Shown here: piece by piece, positions 50,808-59,030 of the stretch | Numbering within the stretch: position 1 is the first letter of the stretch | Layout: each line of letters begins with the position of its first letter | Notes under the pieces: model-generated | The model's input: only the letters and a program-made list of their open reading frames with translations | The model's database searches: none | Told to the model about the DNA's origin: nothing | Assembly (NCBI GenBank): GCA_944388865.1 | Contig: CALXKM010000018.1 | Span: forward strand, 1-64,000 | Length of the DNA: 64,000 nucleotides | Direction: 5' to 3' | From: an uncultured Duodenibacillus sp. | GTDB taxonomy: Bacteria; Pseudomonadota; Gammaproteobacteria; Burkholderiales; Burkholderiaceae_F | Program-made: the position numbers and the translations under genes

Positions 50808-51398
50808 TCAGAAGTCTTTGGCCGCGTCAAGAAACATTTTGGCCAGGCGATCTCGTTCCCGATTGTACTCGCCCCATGTAATGGCGCCCGAAAGCAGACT
50901 TTCCTGATTGGCGTGGCTTGCGACGTCTATCTGATCGGCTCGGCGGGCAAGCTGCGCGTAGTTTTCAAGCTGCGATTCAACCATCATGCGGCGCGTCACT
51001 CGGTTTAATTCGTCGAACTCGCGCAGGGCCATGCGCATGGCGCGTCCCTGCTCGGCAGTGATGCGCGATTTGTCCTGCATGTGCTTTTCAGTAAGCAGCG
51101 TTGCCAGACAGGGGGTTTTCTCAAAATAAGGACTGAATTCAGGTGCGTGGCAGATTTCGTGCACGACGTTTCCTACCTGACGAAATCTTTCTTTGAGATC
51201 ATCTTCCGTCGGAAGAGAGTTGGCCATATCGATTAAGTCTTGTTCACTCGGAGACTGTCCCGTCGGGGCTTGACAGCCGGCAAGGGTAATCGCGCATGCC
51301 GCCGCAAACACAGCTGCGCTTGCACGCCGGACGCGGACGAAAGAATGACTAGTCGTGCAATTTTGAGGATGCACACGAAACCAGGACAAGACAGACAT
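50808..51398 (-). CDS. Hypothetical lipoprotein
   Basis: Function is unknown. The 196-residue protein has a lipoprotein signal (VFAAACAITLAGCQA, lipobox LAGC) preceded by a long basic N-terminus. The mature part is helical and charged (DDLKERFRQVGNVVHEIC, MRMALREFDELNRVTRRMM, ANQESLLSGAITWGEYNRERDRLA). The last helix resembles the C-terminal part of small burkholderial lipoproteins. The ATG at 51398 is chosen because earlier codons precede the signal; a start closer to the arginines is possible. Confidence 0.65.
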   Translation of the reverse strand: MSVLSWFRVHPQNCTTSHSFVRVRRASAAVFAAACAITLAGCQAPTGQSPSEQDLIDMANSLPTEDDLKERFRQVGNVVHEICHAPEFSPYFEKTPCLATLLTEKHMQDKSRITAEQGRAMRMALREFDELNRVTRRMMVESQLENYAQLARRADQIDVASHANQESLLSGAITWGEYNRERDRLAKMFLDAAKDF

Positions 51399-51454
51399 GC
51401 TTGAGGTCAAAGGGTGAAACAAACGACAGGATGGATTATGGCAAATAGAGCAAA

Positions 51455-51495
51455 GAACAAAAAGCGAACTCCCAGTATTTTTAGGAGCTCGCTTT
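51455..51495 (-). terminator. Rho-independent terminator after the HU gene
   Basis: On the minus strand AAAGCGAGCTCC pairs with GGAGTTCGCTTT (one G-T), followed by TTTTTGTT. The stem is 51461-51495. Confidence 0.85.
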
Positions 51496-51557
51496 GGCAT
51501 TGCGGCATCATGTCGGCCTTAACCGGCAAAATGCCCAGAGCAGAAATGAATCAAGAA

Positions 51558-51857
51558 TTACTTCTTGGCCTTGCAGCACTTCTTGCAGTTAACTGCGCTC
51601 TTGAACACGGAGCCAGGAACAAACTTCGGAACGTTGGTCTCAGGAATCGTGATCGTTTCGCCTGTAGCGGGATTACGGCCAGTGCGAGCCGGGCGAACTT
51701 GCTTCTTAAAGGTGCCGAAGCCAACGAGCGTCAGAGGATCATCATTCTTGACGGTGTTGACGATTTCTTCGGTGATCGTCGACAGAATGCGGGCAGCTTC
51801 CGCCTTGGACAGACCATGCTTTTCCGCAATCTTTGCAACGAGTTCGAGACGATTCAT
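51558..51857 (-). CDS. HU-family DNA-binding protein with cysteine-rich tail
   Basis: HU proteins bend and compact DNA. The 99-residue protein has the full HU fold: MNRLELVAKIAEKHGLSKAEA, the beta-arm LVGFGTFKKQVRPARTGRNP ATG ETITIPE with the intercalating proline, and VPKFVPGSVFKSAVN. The usual protein ends near residue 90. Here NCKKCCKAKK follows, giving three cysteines in a basic tail, which is not typical. A good ribosome binding site (AAGGAGAAATTAAGAT) precedes the ATG. It is transcribed alone. Confidence 0.94.
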   Translation of the reverse strand: MNRLELVAKIAEKHGLSKAEAARILSTITEEIVNTVKNDDPLTLVGFGTFKKQVRPARTGRNPATGETITIPETNVPKFVPGSVFKSAVNCKKCCKAKK

Positions 51858-52590
51858 ATCTTAATTTCTCCTTGTACCCGATGGGAATACAGACAACAAA
51901 AACGTCGGCGCCAACCAGCTGCCTTAGTTGGTCGGTCTAAATCCGGCGCCAGCGATGGCAAGGAGCATCACGACAGAAACTGCATTTTTTCCGCACCATC
52001 GACTAACCAAGCTCGATCATACCGCGCCGGCCCAGGCTTTGAAAGCTTTTCTGGGCAAAGGAGATGCAAGTTTTTGACTTAGGCGGCTTTTATCTTGAAA
52101 AAATGCAACACTATTGAGCAAACGCAAGCGATTTATGAGGCTATGCCTTCTTACACGAAGGCTGAATGTCGGCATCTTATTGATGCTTGCGACGATGTAC
52201 ACATAAACTAGCTACACCCGCTCCAGTCAGCAAAGGACATAGCGCTGATGCTGAAAATTTTTTGAGGAATATCGGCATATTTACCACTTAAGAGGTAGTC
52301 ATATAAGCATTTTTTTCTTGCCTTTTACTCCTTTGGAATATTGAAAAGGCTTGAAAACAATGGTTAAATGAGCATGTCAAGAGAGCGGGTGTTGATGACA
52401 TTCTGCTCGTTGATATCTCCTTTGGTGGTATAGCCACTGCTTGATGTTTGGACCGACTGCTGAAATAGAGTTGGATTTGGGAGGCTGCTTGGCCGCAGCG
52501 GGAACTGCGGTTTGTGATGGAGTCGGCTTATCCCAGGACAGCGTGAAGGCTTGCGCTATGGTCAGATGTCATGCAGTGGCGTTTTTTTCC
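51858..52590. other. Long intergenic region upstream of the HU gene
   Basis: About 730 bases without a supported gene. In the HU leader the palindrome GGCGCC occurs at 51907-51912 and 51945-51950, with CCAAC/GTTGG nested between, so the 5' untranslated region can form a hairpin. The remainder (52010-52590) shows only short frames without recognisable motifs and no tRNA-like fold. Confidence 0.45.
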
Positions 52591-53721
52591 TTAGCGTCTG
52601 TCGGCTGGTTTTAAGCTCTCAAGAAGTTCCTTTGTGGAAGGGTTGTCTTCGCAAAGCATCTTTGCGGCACGCATTTCACTTGCTTCTGCAATTGCCGAGA
52701 GTTCTCTGAGCCGCAGTTCAACTTCCTGCGCTTCACTTTGATCTGCGCCTGCAGTCGGTACTTTCTTTCCCGCGGCTTTTGCTCCGGTCTTTTTTTCTTG
52801 TGTTTGGTTGAGGATGGATTGTGCGCGCAGCGCGAGGGCATAGGCGCCGCATCGATTGAGCGTGCAGCCGGTTCCTGATTCGTACAAGCGGGACAAAAAA
52901 AGCAGGGCGCGAACATCGTTTTGTGCAGCGGCACGTGCTGCCCAGGCAAAAGCTTCCGGCAGACTGCGCTCGACCGCGCGTCCCGACCAGTAAAAGATGG
53001 CAAGCTCATACTGAGCTCTGGCAAGGCCGCAGCGGGCGGCCTCAGAAATCCAGCGGTAGGCTTCCTGATTGCTTGCTTGAGGATTATCCGGGCGCAAATA
53101 TAGAAGTCCAAGCTCATAGCAGGCTTGAGCACAGTGACTTAAAGCGGCTTTTCTAAACCAAGAGGCAGCTTGTGCAAGGTTGGGCTCACACCCTCGGCCT
53201 TCGCAGTAGGCGCGTCCGACTGCCAGTTGTGCTTGAGTGTGCCCTTGAGCGCCGGCAAGACGGTACCAGGTGAGGGCCTCGCGAAGATTTGCCTCAGTGC
53301 CGAACCCCCACTCAAGGGCACGGGCTAAATCGTATTGCGCATCGGAGTTTCCCATGATTGCCGCAGCTCGAAAGAGTTGTGCGGCCTGTTGCGGATTGGC
53401 ACGTACGCCTTGGCCTCTGGCAATGAGAACGCCAAGCATGTGCTGGCTTGCAGCATGCTCTTTTTCCGCAGCTTTCCTGAGCCACTTGACGGCAGCGCGG
53501 TTGTCGGCCGAAAGAGGATTGCCGCTTGTCAGCACGCGGGCGAGCTCGTATTGCGCCTCGGGGCTTCCAAGCGCTGCTTGCCGTTGCCAAGCTTCAATGT
53601 CGTGAGGCTTGTCCTGGGCGGCAGCATCGACTCGGCCTTCGAGCAGCGCAAGAACTCGCGACATCGCAGGAGCAGAGCGCGTCTGCGGCAGGCTAAAGCG
53701 CAGATCAATGTTGTTTTTCAC
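52591..53721 (-). CDS. Sel1-repeat (TPR-like) protein
   Basis: The 376-residue protein is built of Sel1-type repeats of about 36 residues from residue 45 onward. Examples are WQRQAALGSPEAQYELARVL, WLRKAAEKEHAASQHMLGVL, RAAAIMGNSDAQYDLARALE, WYRLAGAQGHTQAQLAVGRA and WISEAARCGLARAQYELAIF: six or seven units. They form a solenoid for protein binding. No signal peptide or membrane segment is visible, so it is probably cytoplasmic. The last 90 residues are charged and not repeated. It starts 12 bases after a small membrane-protein gene. Confidence 0.88.
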   Translation of the reverse strand: MKNNIDLRFSLPQTRSAPAMSRVLALLEGRVDAAAQDKPHDIEAWQRQAALGSPEAQYELARVLTSGNPLSADNRAAVKWLRKAAEKEHAASQHMLGVLIARGQGVRANPQQAAQLFRAAAIMGNSDAQYDLARALEWGFGTEANLREALTWYRLAGAQGHTQAQLAVGRAYCEGRGCEPNLAQAASWFRKAALSHCAQACYELGLLYLRPDNPQASNQEAYRWISEAARCGLARAQYELAIFYWSGRAVERSLPEAFAWAARAAAQNDVRALLFLSRLYESGTGCTLNRCGAYALALRAQSILNQTQEKKTGAKAAGKKVPTAGADQSEAQEVELRLRELSAIAEASEMRAAKMLCEDNPSTKELLESLKPADRR

Positions 53722-53733
53722 GCTCAGGCTCCG

Positions 53734-54225
53734 CTACTGCTGCAAAATGGGCGCATCGGCCGGAAGCGGATCAATTCCCGTGATGTGCAAAAACAGAACC
53801 AAGGTGAGCGCCACGGCGCAGTAAGCCACCCAGCCGAATGCTCCTATCATGATGGGGCGGCCAAAGCGCTGAGGAATGCGACGTTCGCCAACGAATTCAC
53901 GAACGAATTGAACCTGTTTCAAACCGATGGAAAACGTCCAGCTGAACCAAAATCCAAGGAAAAGCGCAATCATGAGGTAGCGGCCAAAGAGCGTATCGCG
54001 GATGAAAGGTTCGGCAAATGTGTAAGCGGCGAAAGTGTAAAACGACCAGCGCACCCAACCCATGCTGCGCGCGGCCATCTCATCGTCGCCCAGTTCCCGC
54101 CAGTTGAGTCCTTGCAGAAATCCGCCGAACATGGGCGTAAACAGAAGCGTCAGCAGCACGCAGACGAGGGGGTTGTAGATTTTTGGAAGTCTGCCTTGGC
54201 TGGCAGCATCGTTTTTTGTGAACAT
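53734..54225 (-). CDS. Small membrane protein of unknown function
   Basis: The 163-residue protein has about four hydrophobic segments (IYNPLVCVLLTLLFTPMFGGF; WSFYTFAAYTFAE; YLMIALFLGFWFSWTFSIG; MIGAFGWVAYCAVALTLVLFL). It resembles small membrane proteins encoded next to Sel1 or TPR proteins, but I recognise no named family. It is the first gene of a two-gene unit with the Sel1-repeat protein, so the two may cooperate. Function is not inferred. Confidence 0.7.
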   Translation of the reverse strand: MFTKNDAASQGRLPKIYNPLVCVLLTLLFTPMFGGFLQGLNWRELGDDEMAARSMGWVRWSFYTFAAYTFAEPFIRDTLFGRYLMIALFLGFWFSWTFSIGLKQVQFVREFVGERRIPQRFGRPIMIGAFGWVAYCAVALTLVLFLHITGIDPLPADAPILQQ

Positions 54226-54391
54226 TCGTTGATATTGTTGTGTGCAGTAAAAAGGTTAGGCAGGCACAATTCTAAAGAGACCCGAAGAAAAAAAGCGTAT
54301 ACGCTCAATCAATTGACCGCTCAAACAATTGACGCCGCACCGCCGACCGAGCGGCGTGCGTTGCTGTGCTCGTACTCCAAAAGGAGCAGAC

Positions 54392-55186
54392 ATGCTAGAA
54401 GATCAGCCGGTTTGTCAAGCCTCTCAATCAGATCGCAGCAGAAGGATTTGGGATCGTGAGGCTCGGCAATGGGCTCAAAAACCTGATGCAGATTTCCAAA
54501 ACGATCCTCTTATTTGCTTGATGCGGCAAAAAGGCGCTCTTTTGCCGGAGTCGACGTTTCTTGACGTTGGCTGTGGTTCAGGCCGCTACAGCGTTGTTTT
54601 GGCTCGCGGGGCAAAGTTGGTCGTCGGCTGCGATGCTTCCGCTGAGATGATTCGCGCTGCAAGGCAAAGAGCGCTTGATGCAGGTCTAAGCAATGTGCGG
54701 TTTGAGTCGGTTGCCTGGGATTCGTTTTATTGCGAAGAGTTGTTCGATGTGGTTTTTGCGCACCGCACCGGCGCCATTGATTCGGTCGAAGACATTGATC
54801 GTATGACCCGTTCGAGCCGCAGGTGGTGTTTTTACACCGTCTTTTTGCAGCGCGAAAACAAGGCAGTGACTGCTGCTCGAGAAGCTGCTGGGTTGGCCGG
54901 AGAGCCGCAATATGCTCGGCATGTTTGCCGAGTGCTTGATTATCTGATCGAAAAAGGATTCTTTCCGCACATTTCGTATCGCACAGAGATTCGCTCCAAG
55001 AGCATGCCTGCGCAAGAGGCTGTTGAATGGTGCCTGAATCGTCTGAGATTGCGTGCGCAGCTGACTGCCGAACAAGAGGCTCAAGCGAGCTGTGCCGTGC
55101 GCAGACTTGCGCACGACGGCATGCTCGACATGACGCAGCGGGCTGTTCTTGCCGACATTGACTGGAGAACAGACAAAGCCCAATGA
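54392..55186 (+). CDS. Class I SAM-dependent methyltransferase
   Basis: The 264-residue protein has the class I methyltransferase signature FLDVGCGSGRYSVVLARGAK (motif I, about residues 55-75), the acidic residue in VVGCDASAEMIRAARQRALD, and FDVVFAHRTGAID (motif IV-like). The substrate is unknown. The ATG at 54392 follows AAAGGAG; the frame to 54329 lacks a ribosome binding site. It is convergent with oxyR, only 16 bases apart, and I see no clear terminator between them. Confidence 0.88.
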   Translation: MLEDQPVCQASQSDRSRRIWDREARQWAQKPDADFQNDPLICLMRQKGALLPESTFLDVGCGSGRYSVVLARGAKLVVGCDASAEMIRAARQRALDAGLSNVRFESVAWDSFYCEELFDVVFAHRTGAIDSVEDIDRMTRSSRRWCFYTVFLQRENKAVTAAREAAGLAGEPQYARHVCRVLDYLIEKGFFPHISYRTEIRSKSMPAQEAVEWCLNRLRLRAQLTAEQEAQASCAVRRLAHDGMLDMTQRAVLADIDWRTDKAQ

Positions 55187-55202
55187 CCAAGTCGTGATTT
55201 TT

Positions 55203-56135
55203 CTAAGCGGGTACGGCGGGCAGCGCAGTGAGCGTGCGCGTTCCTTCGAGCGAAATTTTGGCGACGGCGTGGGTAATGGCCTCTATTGCGGCTGTGCGCG
55301 GAAAGGACTTCCGCCAGACCAAAGCAACGCGTCGTTTGGGTACTGCCGGTTTTTCAAAGGGGAGAATTTTGATGAATTCCGAGCTGCGGTAGTAGGGCTC
55401 TGCCGATGCGGGTAGCACTGTTACTCCAAGTCCTTGCGCGGCCATATAGATGATGGTTTGCAGGGAGGTGCCTTCAACCGTGCGTTTGCCTTCGCTACGG
55501 GCGTAGTCAGCGCAGAAGTCAAGCACTTGGTCGCGAAAGCAGTGCCCGGAGCCAAGCAGCAGCATCGGTTCATTGGTCAGTTCTTCTCTGGTAATGGAAC
55601 TGCGCTCGGCAAGCTTATGATCGGCGGGCACGGCCGCTACGAATTCCTCATCGTACAAAGGCTGCATCATGAGGCCGGGTTGCGCGATGGGAAGCGCCAT
55701 GACTGCGCAGTCGATGATGCCTGTTTTGAGCTGTTCGAGCAGCACCGAGGTGAATGCCTCGGAGAGAATGAGCGGCATGGTGGGCGTCGTTTCATGCATG
55801 CGGCCTACAAGCTGAGGCAGCAAATAGGGCGCGATGGTGTAGATCACGCCTAGACGCAGAGGTCCGGAAAGGGGGTCTTTTCCCTGTGCTGCGCTTTCCT
55901 TGAGCTTGTCGGCATTTTCAAGCACGCGCTGGGCCTGTTCGAGAATAACGGTTCCAATAGGTGTGACCGTCACGTCTGAGCTTCTTCGCTCGAAAATCTT
56001 CACGTCCAGTTCGTTTTCCAGCTTTTTGATGGCAACCGAAAGCGAAGGCTGCGAGACGTGGCAGGATTCGGCAGCGCGGCCGAAGTGGCGTTCTTTGGCA
56101 ACGGCCAGAATGTATTTAAGTTCGGTTAGTGTCAT
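55203..56135 (-). CDS. oxyR: Hydrogen peroxide-sensing regulator OxyR
   Basis: OxyR activates antioxidant genes when peroxide oxidises two cysteines to a disulfide. The 310-residue LysR protein has the N-terminal MTLTELKYILAVAKERHFGR helix-turn-helix and the redox motif GSGHCFRDQVLDFC, where the two cysteines are nine residues apart as in E. coli Cys199/Cys208. EALTHE-type C-terminal features are weaker. It lies 24 bases after recG in the same direction, an arrangement seen in other Burkholderiales. An oxygen-defence regulator fits an organism living with occasional air. Confidence 0.92.
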   Translation of the reverse strand: MTLTELKYILAVAKERHFGRAAESCHVSQPSLSVAIKKLENELDVKIFERRSSDVTVTPIGTVILEQAQRVLENADKLKESAAQGKDPLSGPLRLGVIYTIAPYLLPQLVGRMHETTPTMPLILSEAFTSVLLEQLKTGIIDCAVMALPIAQPGLMMQPLYDEEFVAAVPADHKLAERSSITREELTNEPMLLLGSGHCFRDQVLDFCADYARSEGKRTVEGTSLQTIIYMAAQGLGVTVLPASAEPYYRSSEFIKILPFEKPAVPKRRVALVWRKSFPRTAAIEAITHAVAKISLEGTRTLTALPAVPA

Positions 56136-56159
56136 GACTGTATTGATCCTGAAAAGAGT

Positions 56160-58268
56160 TTAGGCATCCAGATAGTCGCTCTCGCTGCTAAACCAGCGCC
56201 GTGCATGCTGCAGAGCTTTTGCTTCATCAGCGGCAAGCCAGCTTGCTGCGGCATCACGTGCAGCGTCAAGGAGCTCTGCATCGGTTTGAATGTCTGCAAA
56301 GCGAAGAGCAGGCACGCCCGATTGACGTGCTCCCATGAATTCTCCCGGGCCTCGCAGCTTGAGGTCTTCGCGTGCAATTGCAAAACCATCGTTGGTTTGA
56401 CGGATGATGCGGATGCGTTCACGGCCCGTTTGACTCAGTCCTGGGTCAAAAAGAAGAATGCAAAAGCTCTTGGCGCTGCCTCGTCCCACACGTCCTCTGA
56501 GCTGATGCAGCTGCGAGAGGCCAAAGCGCTCGGCGTGCTCAATGACCATGACCGAAGCGTTGGGCACATCAACGCCAACCTCAATAACTGTGGTGGCGAC
56601 AAGCACGTCAATTTCTCCAGCCGCAAAAGCCGCCATGCGTGCGTTCTTATCCTCAGCGCTCATTGTGCCGTGAACAAGTCCAATGCGCGCTTCGGGCATG
56701 GATTCGACCAAAAAGTCGGCGCGCATGGTGGCTGCAGTCAAATCGGCCTTTTCGCTTTCTTCAATGAGCGGACATACCCAGTAGCATTGCCGGCCTTGTG
56801 CGGCTGAGTTTTTGACGGCGGCAACAACATCTGCCAGGCGCTCAAGCGAGACGGCTTTGGTAGCAACCGGCGTTCTGCCCGGCGGCAGTTCATCGATGAC
56901 CGAAATATCGATGTCGGCCAGATAGCTCATCGCTAGAGTGCGCGGAATAGGCGTTGCAGAAAGTGCGAGCAGATGAGCAAGAGAACCATCGGCGGAGCTC
57001 GAGCGCATTTTGAGGCGCTGATTGACGCCGAATCGGTGTTGTTCATCAACGATGGCAAGTCCGAGATTTTCGAATTCAACAGCTTCTTGGATCAATGCGT
57101 GTGTGCCGACGACGAATCGGGCTTGGCCCGAGCGGATCTTTTCCTGAGCGATCGCTTTCTCTTTGGCCTTGAGACTGCCTGAGAGCCAGAGCACTTCAAG
57201 TCCAAGCGGCTCAAGCCAAGCCAGCAGTTTTTGATAGTGCTGCTCGGCGAGAAGCTCGGTGGGAGCCATCAGCGCGGCCTGCGTGCCGCTGTCAACGGCA
57301 CGAAGCGCGGCGAGCGCTGCCACGATTGTCTTTCCGCAGCCGACGTCGCCCTGAACTAGACGATGCATGGGGCGAGAGCTCGCCAAATCGGAATTGATTT
57401 CTTTAAGGGCTCGGCGCTGTGCGCCGGTCAATTCAAAGGGAAGGGAAGATAAAAGCTTTGCTTCCCAGCCCGCGCCCGAGCCAAGCAGGGGTCTGGCATG
57501 CAGCTTGGAGCGCTGCGCGCGACCATGACGCAGGGCAACTTGCTGCGCGAGCAGTTCATCGAACTTAAGCCGTCTCCAGCCGAGGGTTTGTCTCTGGCTA
57601 TATGATTCAAAATCTGCGCCGGGCAAGGGGTGGTGCAGTTCTTTGATTGACTGTGCAAGACTCGGAAGGCCGAGCTTTTGCAAAATGTCCGCAGGAACCA
57701 AGTCAATGAGGTCAACGTCGAGAATGGCTCGGTCAATGCGCTTTCTGAGCCATGTCTGCGTAATGCCTTCTCCAGCGGGGTAAATAGGTGTGAGCGTTGA
57801 GGGCAGAGCCTGATCGGCCGAAGAGCATGCTTTGATTTTTGGGTGCACGATTTCCGGCAGACCGTTGATGGCTTGACGCACTAGGCCGTAGGCGCGAATG
57901 AGATTGCCTGGGGCAAGCTGCTTTTTTTGGCTGGGGTAGAAATGAATGTGGCGCAGCTGCAGCGTCCCCGACGAGTCGGCGACCTGAGTAACGAGCTGCA
58001 TGCTTGCGCCCTGATGAACTTCGCTGCGCACGACCGTGGCTTGAATTTGGCAATTTTCGCCGTAGCGCAAATCAGCGATGGCAGTGATGCGCGTCTCATC
58101 TTCATAGCGCAAGGGCAAGTGCAGCACGAAGTCCCAGTCGCGCACAAGTCCAAGTTTGGCAAGGCGCTCGGCCAACGGAGCGAGTTTTCGACCCTTTTCG
58201 TAACCAAAGGAGCGACCTTTTTTTGTCTGCTTGTTTCTGGCTTCAGTGTTGTTTGCAGCAACGGGCAT
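56160..58268 (-). CDS. recG: ATP-dependent DNA helicase RecG
   Basis: RecG remodels stalled replication forks and D-loops. The 702-residue protein has the wedge/OB domain (LKFDELLAQQVALRHGRAQR before the motor) and the SF2 motor with VQGDVGCGKTIVAALAALRA (Walker A), IVDEQHRFGVNQRL (DEQH), LALSATPIPRTLAMSYLADI, IEVGVDVPNASVMVIE and QLRGRVGRG. It ends with the conserved LNDARLDAA-like tail (AELLDAARDAA). Length is normal. The ATG at 58268 is plausible. It is the first gene of the recG-oxyR pair. Confidence 0.95.
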   Translation of the reverse strand: MPVAANNTEARNKQTKKGRSFGYEKGRKLAPLAERLAKLGLVRDWDFVLHLPLRYEDETRITAIADLRYGENCQIQATVVRSEVHQGASMQLVTQVADSSGTLQLRHIHFYPSQKKQLAPGNLIRAYGLVRQAINGLPEIVHPKIKACSSADQALPSTLTPIYPAGEGITQTWLRKRIDRAILDVDLIDLVPADILQKLGLPSLAQSIKELHHPLPGADFESYSQRQTLGWRRLKFDELLAQQVALRHGRAQRSKLHARPLLGSGAGWEAKLLSSLPFELTGAQRRALKEINSDLASSRPMHRLVQGDVGCGKTIVAALAALRAVDSGTQAALMAPTELLAEQHYQKLLAWLEPLGLEVLWLSGSLKAKEKAIAQEKIRSGQARFVVGTHALIQEAVEFENLGLAIVDEQHRFGVNQRLKMRSSSADGSLAHLLALSATPIPRTLAMSYLADIDISVIDELPPGRTPVATKAVSLERLADVVAAVKNSAAQGRQCYWVCPLIEESEKADLTAATMRADFLVESMPEARIGLVHGTMSAEDKNARMAAFAAGEIDVLVATTVIEVGVDVPNASVMVIEHAERFGLSQLHQLRGRVGRGSAKSFCILLFDPGLSQTGRERIRIIRQTNDGFAIAREDLKLRGPGEFMGARQSGVPALRFADIQTDAELLDAARDAAASWLAADEAKALQHARRWFSSESDYLDA

Positions 58269-58377
58269 GGCGGATAATTTTGAGGTGATGCTTTAGATGC
58301 ATTTTATAGAAAGTGTCAATGAATCACCGCGGGCCAATCAACAAATACTAAGGAAACATTCTGTGCAATGCTGAAGA

Positions 58378-58393
58378 TACTTATTAAGAAGTA
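58378..58393. promoter_or_regulatory. NarL/NarP-type 7-2-7 binding site
   Basis: TACTTAT-TA-AGAAGTA fits the consensus TACYYMT-NN-AKRRGTA at every position. It lies 110 bases upstream of recG and about 640 upstream of frdA. Regulation of frd by nitrate through NarL is known in E. coli; the distance to frdA here is large. Confidence 0.45.
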
Positions 58394-58652
58394 GACCGTA
58401 CGTGAAACTAACGAAATAGTCTTCTATTTATCGACACAAAGTAATGATCGTCTTCCCCGAAGAGGTAGTGGAGAACAGAAGAGCTAGGCTGTGTGTCTTA
58501 GGGTATTTCCCTATAGTACTTGAGTAGTATAGACCCTAGACTGTTGAAAACCCGCTTTTTGTCAGGAACTGACAGGCCTTTCTTGCTGAATTGCAAAAGA
58601 CACCCCTGGTGTCGGCCAATGCCGGCTCAAAGCGTGTTGACAAGGCGGCGCC

Positions 58653-58681
58653 GCGTAAAAAACAAGTAAAATTTTTTACGC
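58653..58681. promoter_or_regulatory. Perfect inverted repeat upstream of frdA
   Basis: GCGTAAAAAA (58653-58662) and TTTTTTACGC (58672-58681) are exactly complementary across a nine-base spacer, 11 bases after a TTGACA. It may be an operator or a hairpin in a long frdA leader. Confidence 0.45.
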
Positions 58682-59030
58682 AATGAATCTCGGGCGCAGC
58701 ATTTGCGCTGATGCATACATCTCTGGCTCAATGCGGTCGGTCTGCACGGCGTTGTGGGCACAAAATCTGGTGTTGATTTGTAAACGCGCACCTGATCTTT
58801 TGGCTTTTATCATGGAGATTCGAATTGCAAATTCCCGCGTCTTACCCCTAGAGAGATAATACGCGCGGAATTCCACGAATCGTTTTTTGGGCGGCTTTTT
58901 GGCCGCTAAAGGCGTTTTGTGGCCGAGGAAGGAAATTTTAGACCCTGCTGCAAACGGGCTTCGGCATGCTTATCCTAGCCGTCCGAGGAACGTTGAGCGG
59001 ATCCACATCGGATCAAGGAGACCATAAAAA

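Larger units (their letters stand above)
58269..59030. other. Divergent recG/frdA intergenic region
   Basis: This 762-base region should hold both promoters. It contains a perfect NarL/NarP-type 7-2-7 site (58378-58393) and a long inverted repeat (58653-58681). TTGACA at 58637-58642 is a good -35 but no matching -10 lies 16-18 bases away. GATAATAC (58855-58862) could be a -10. No gene is supported; a minus-strand frame at 58676-58876 looks fortuitous. Confidence 0.5.
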
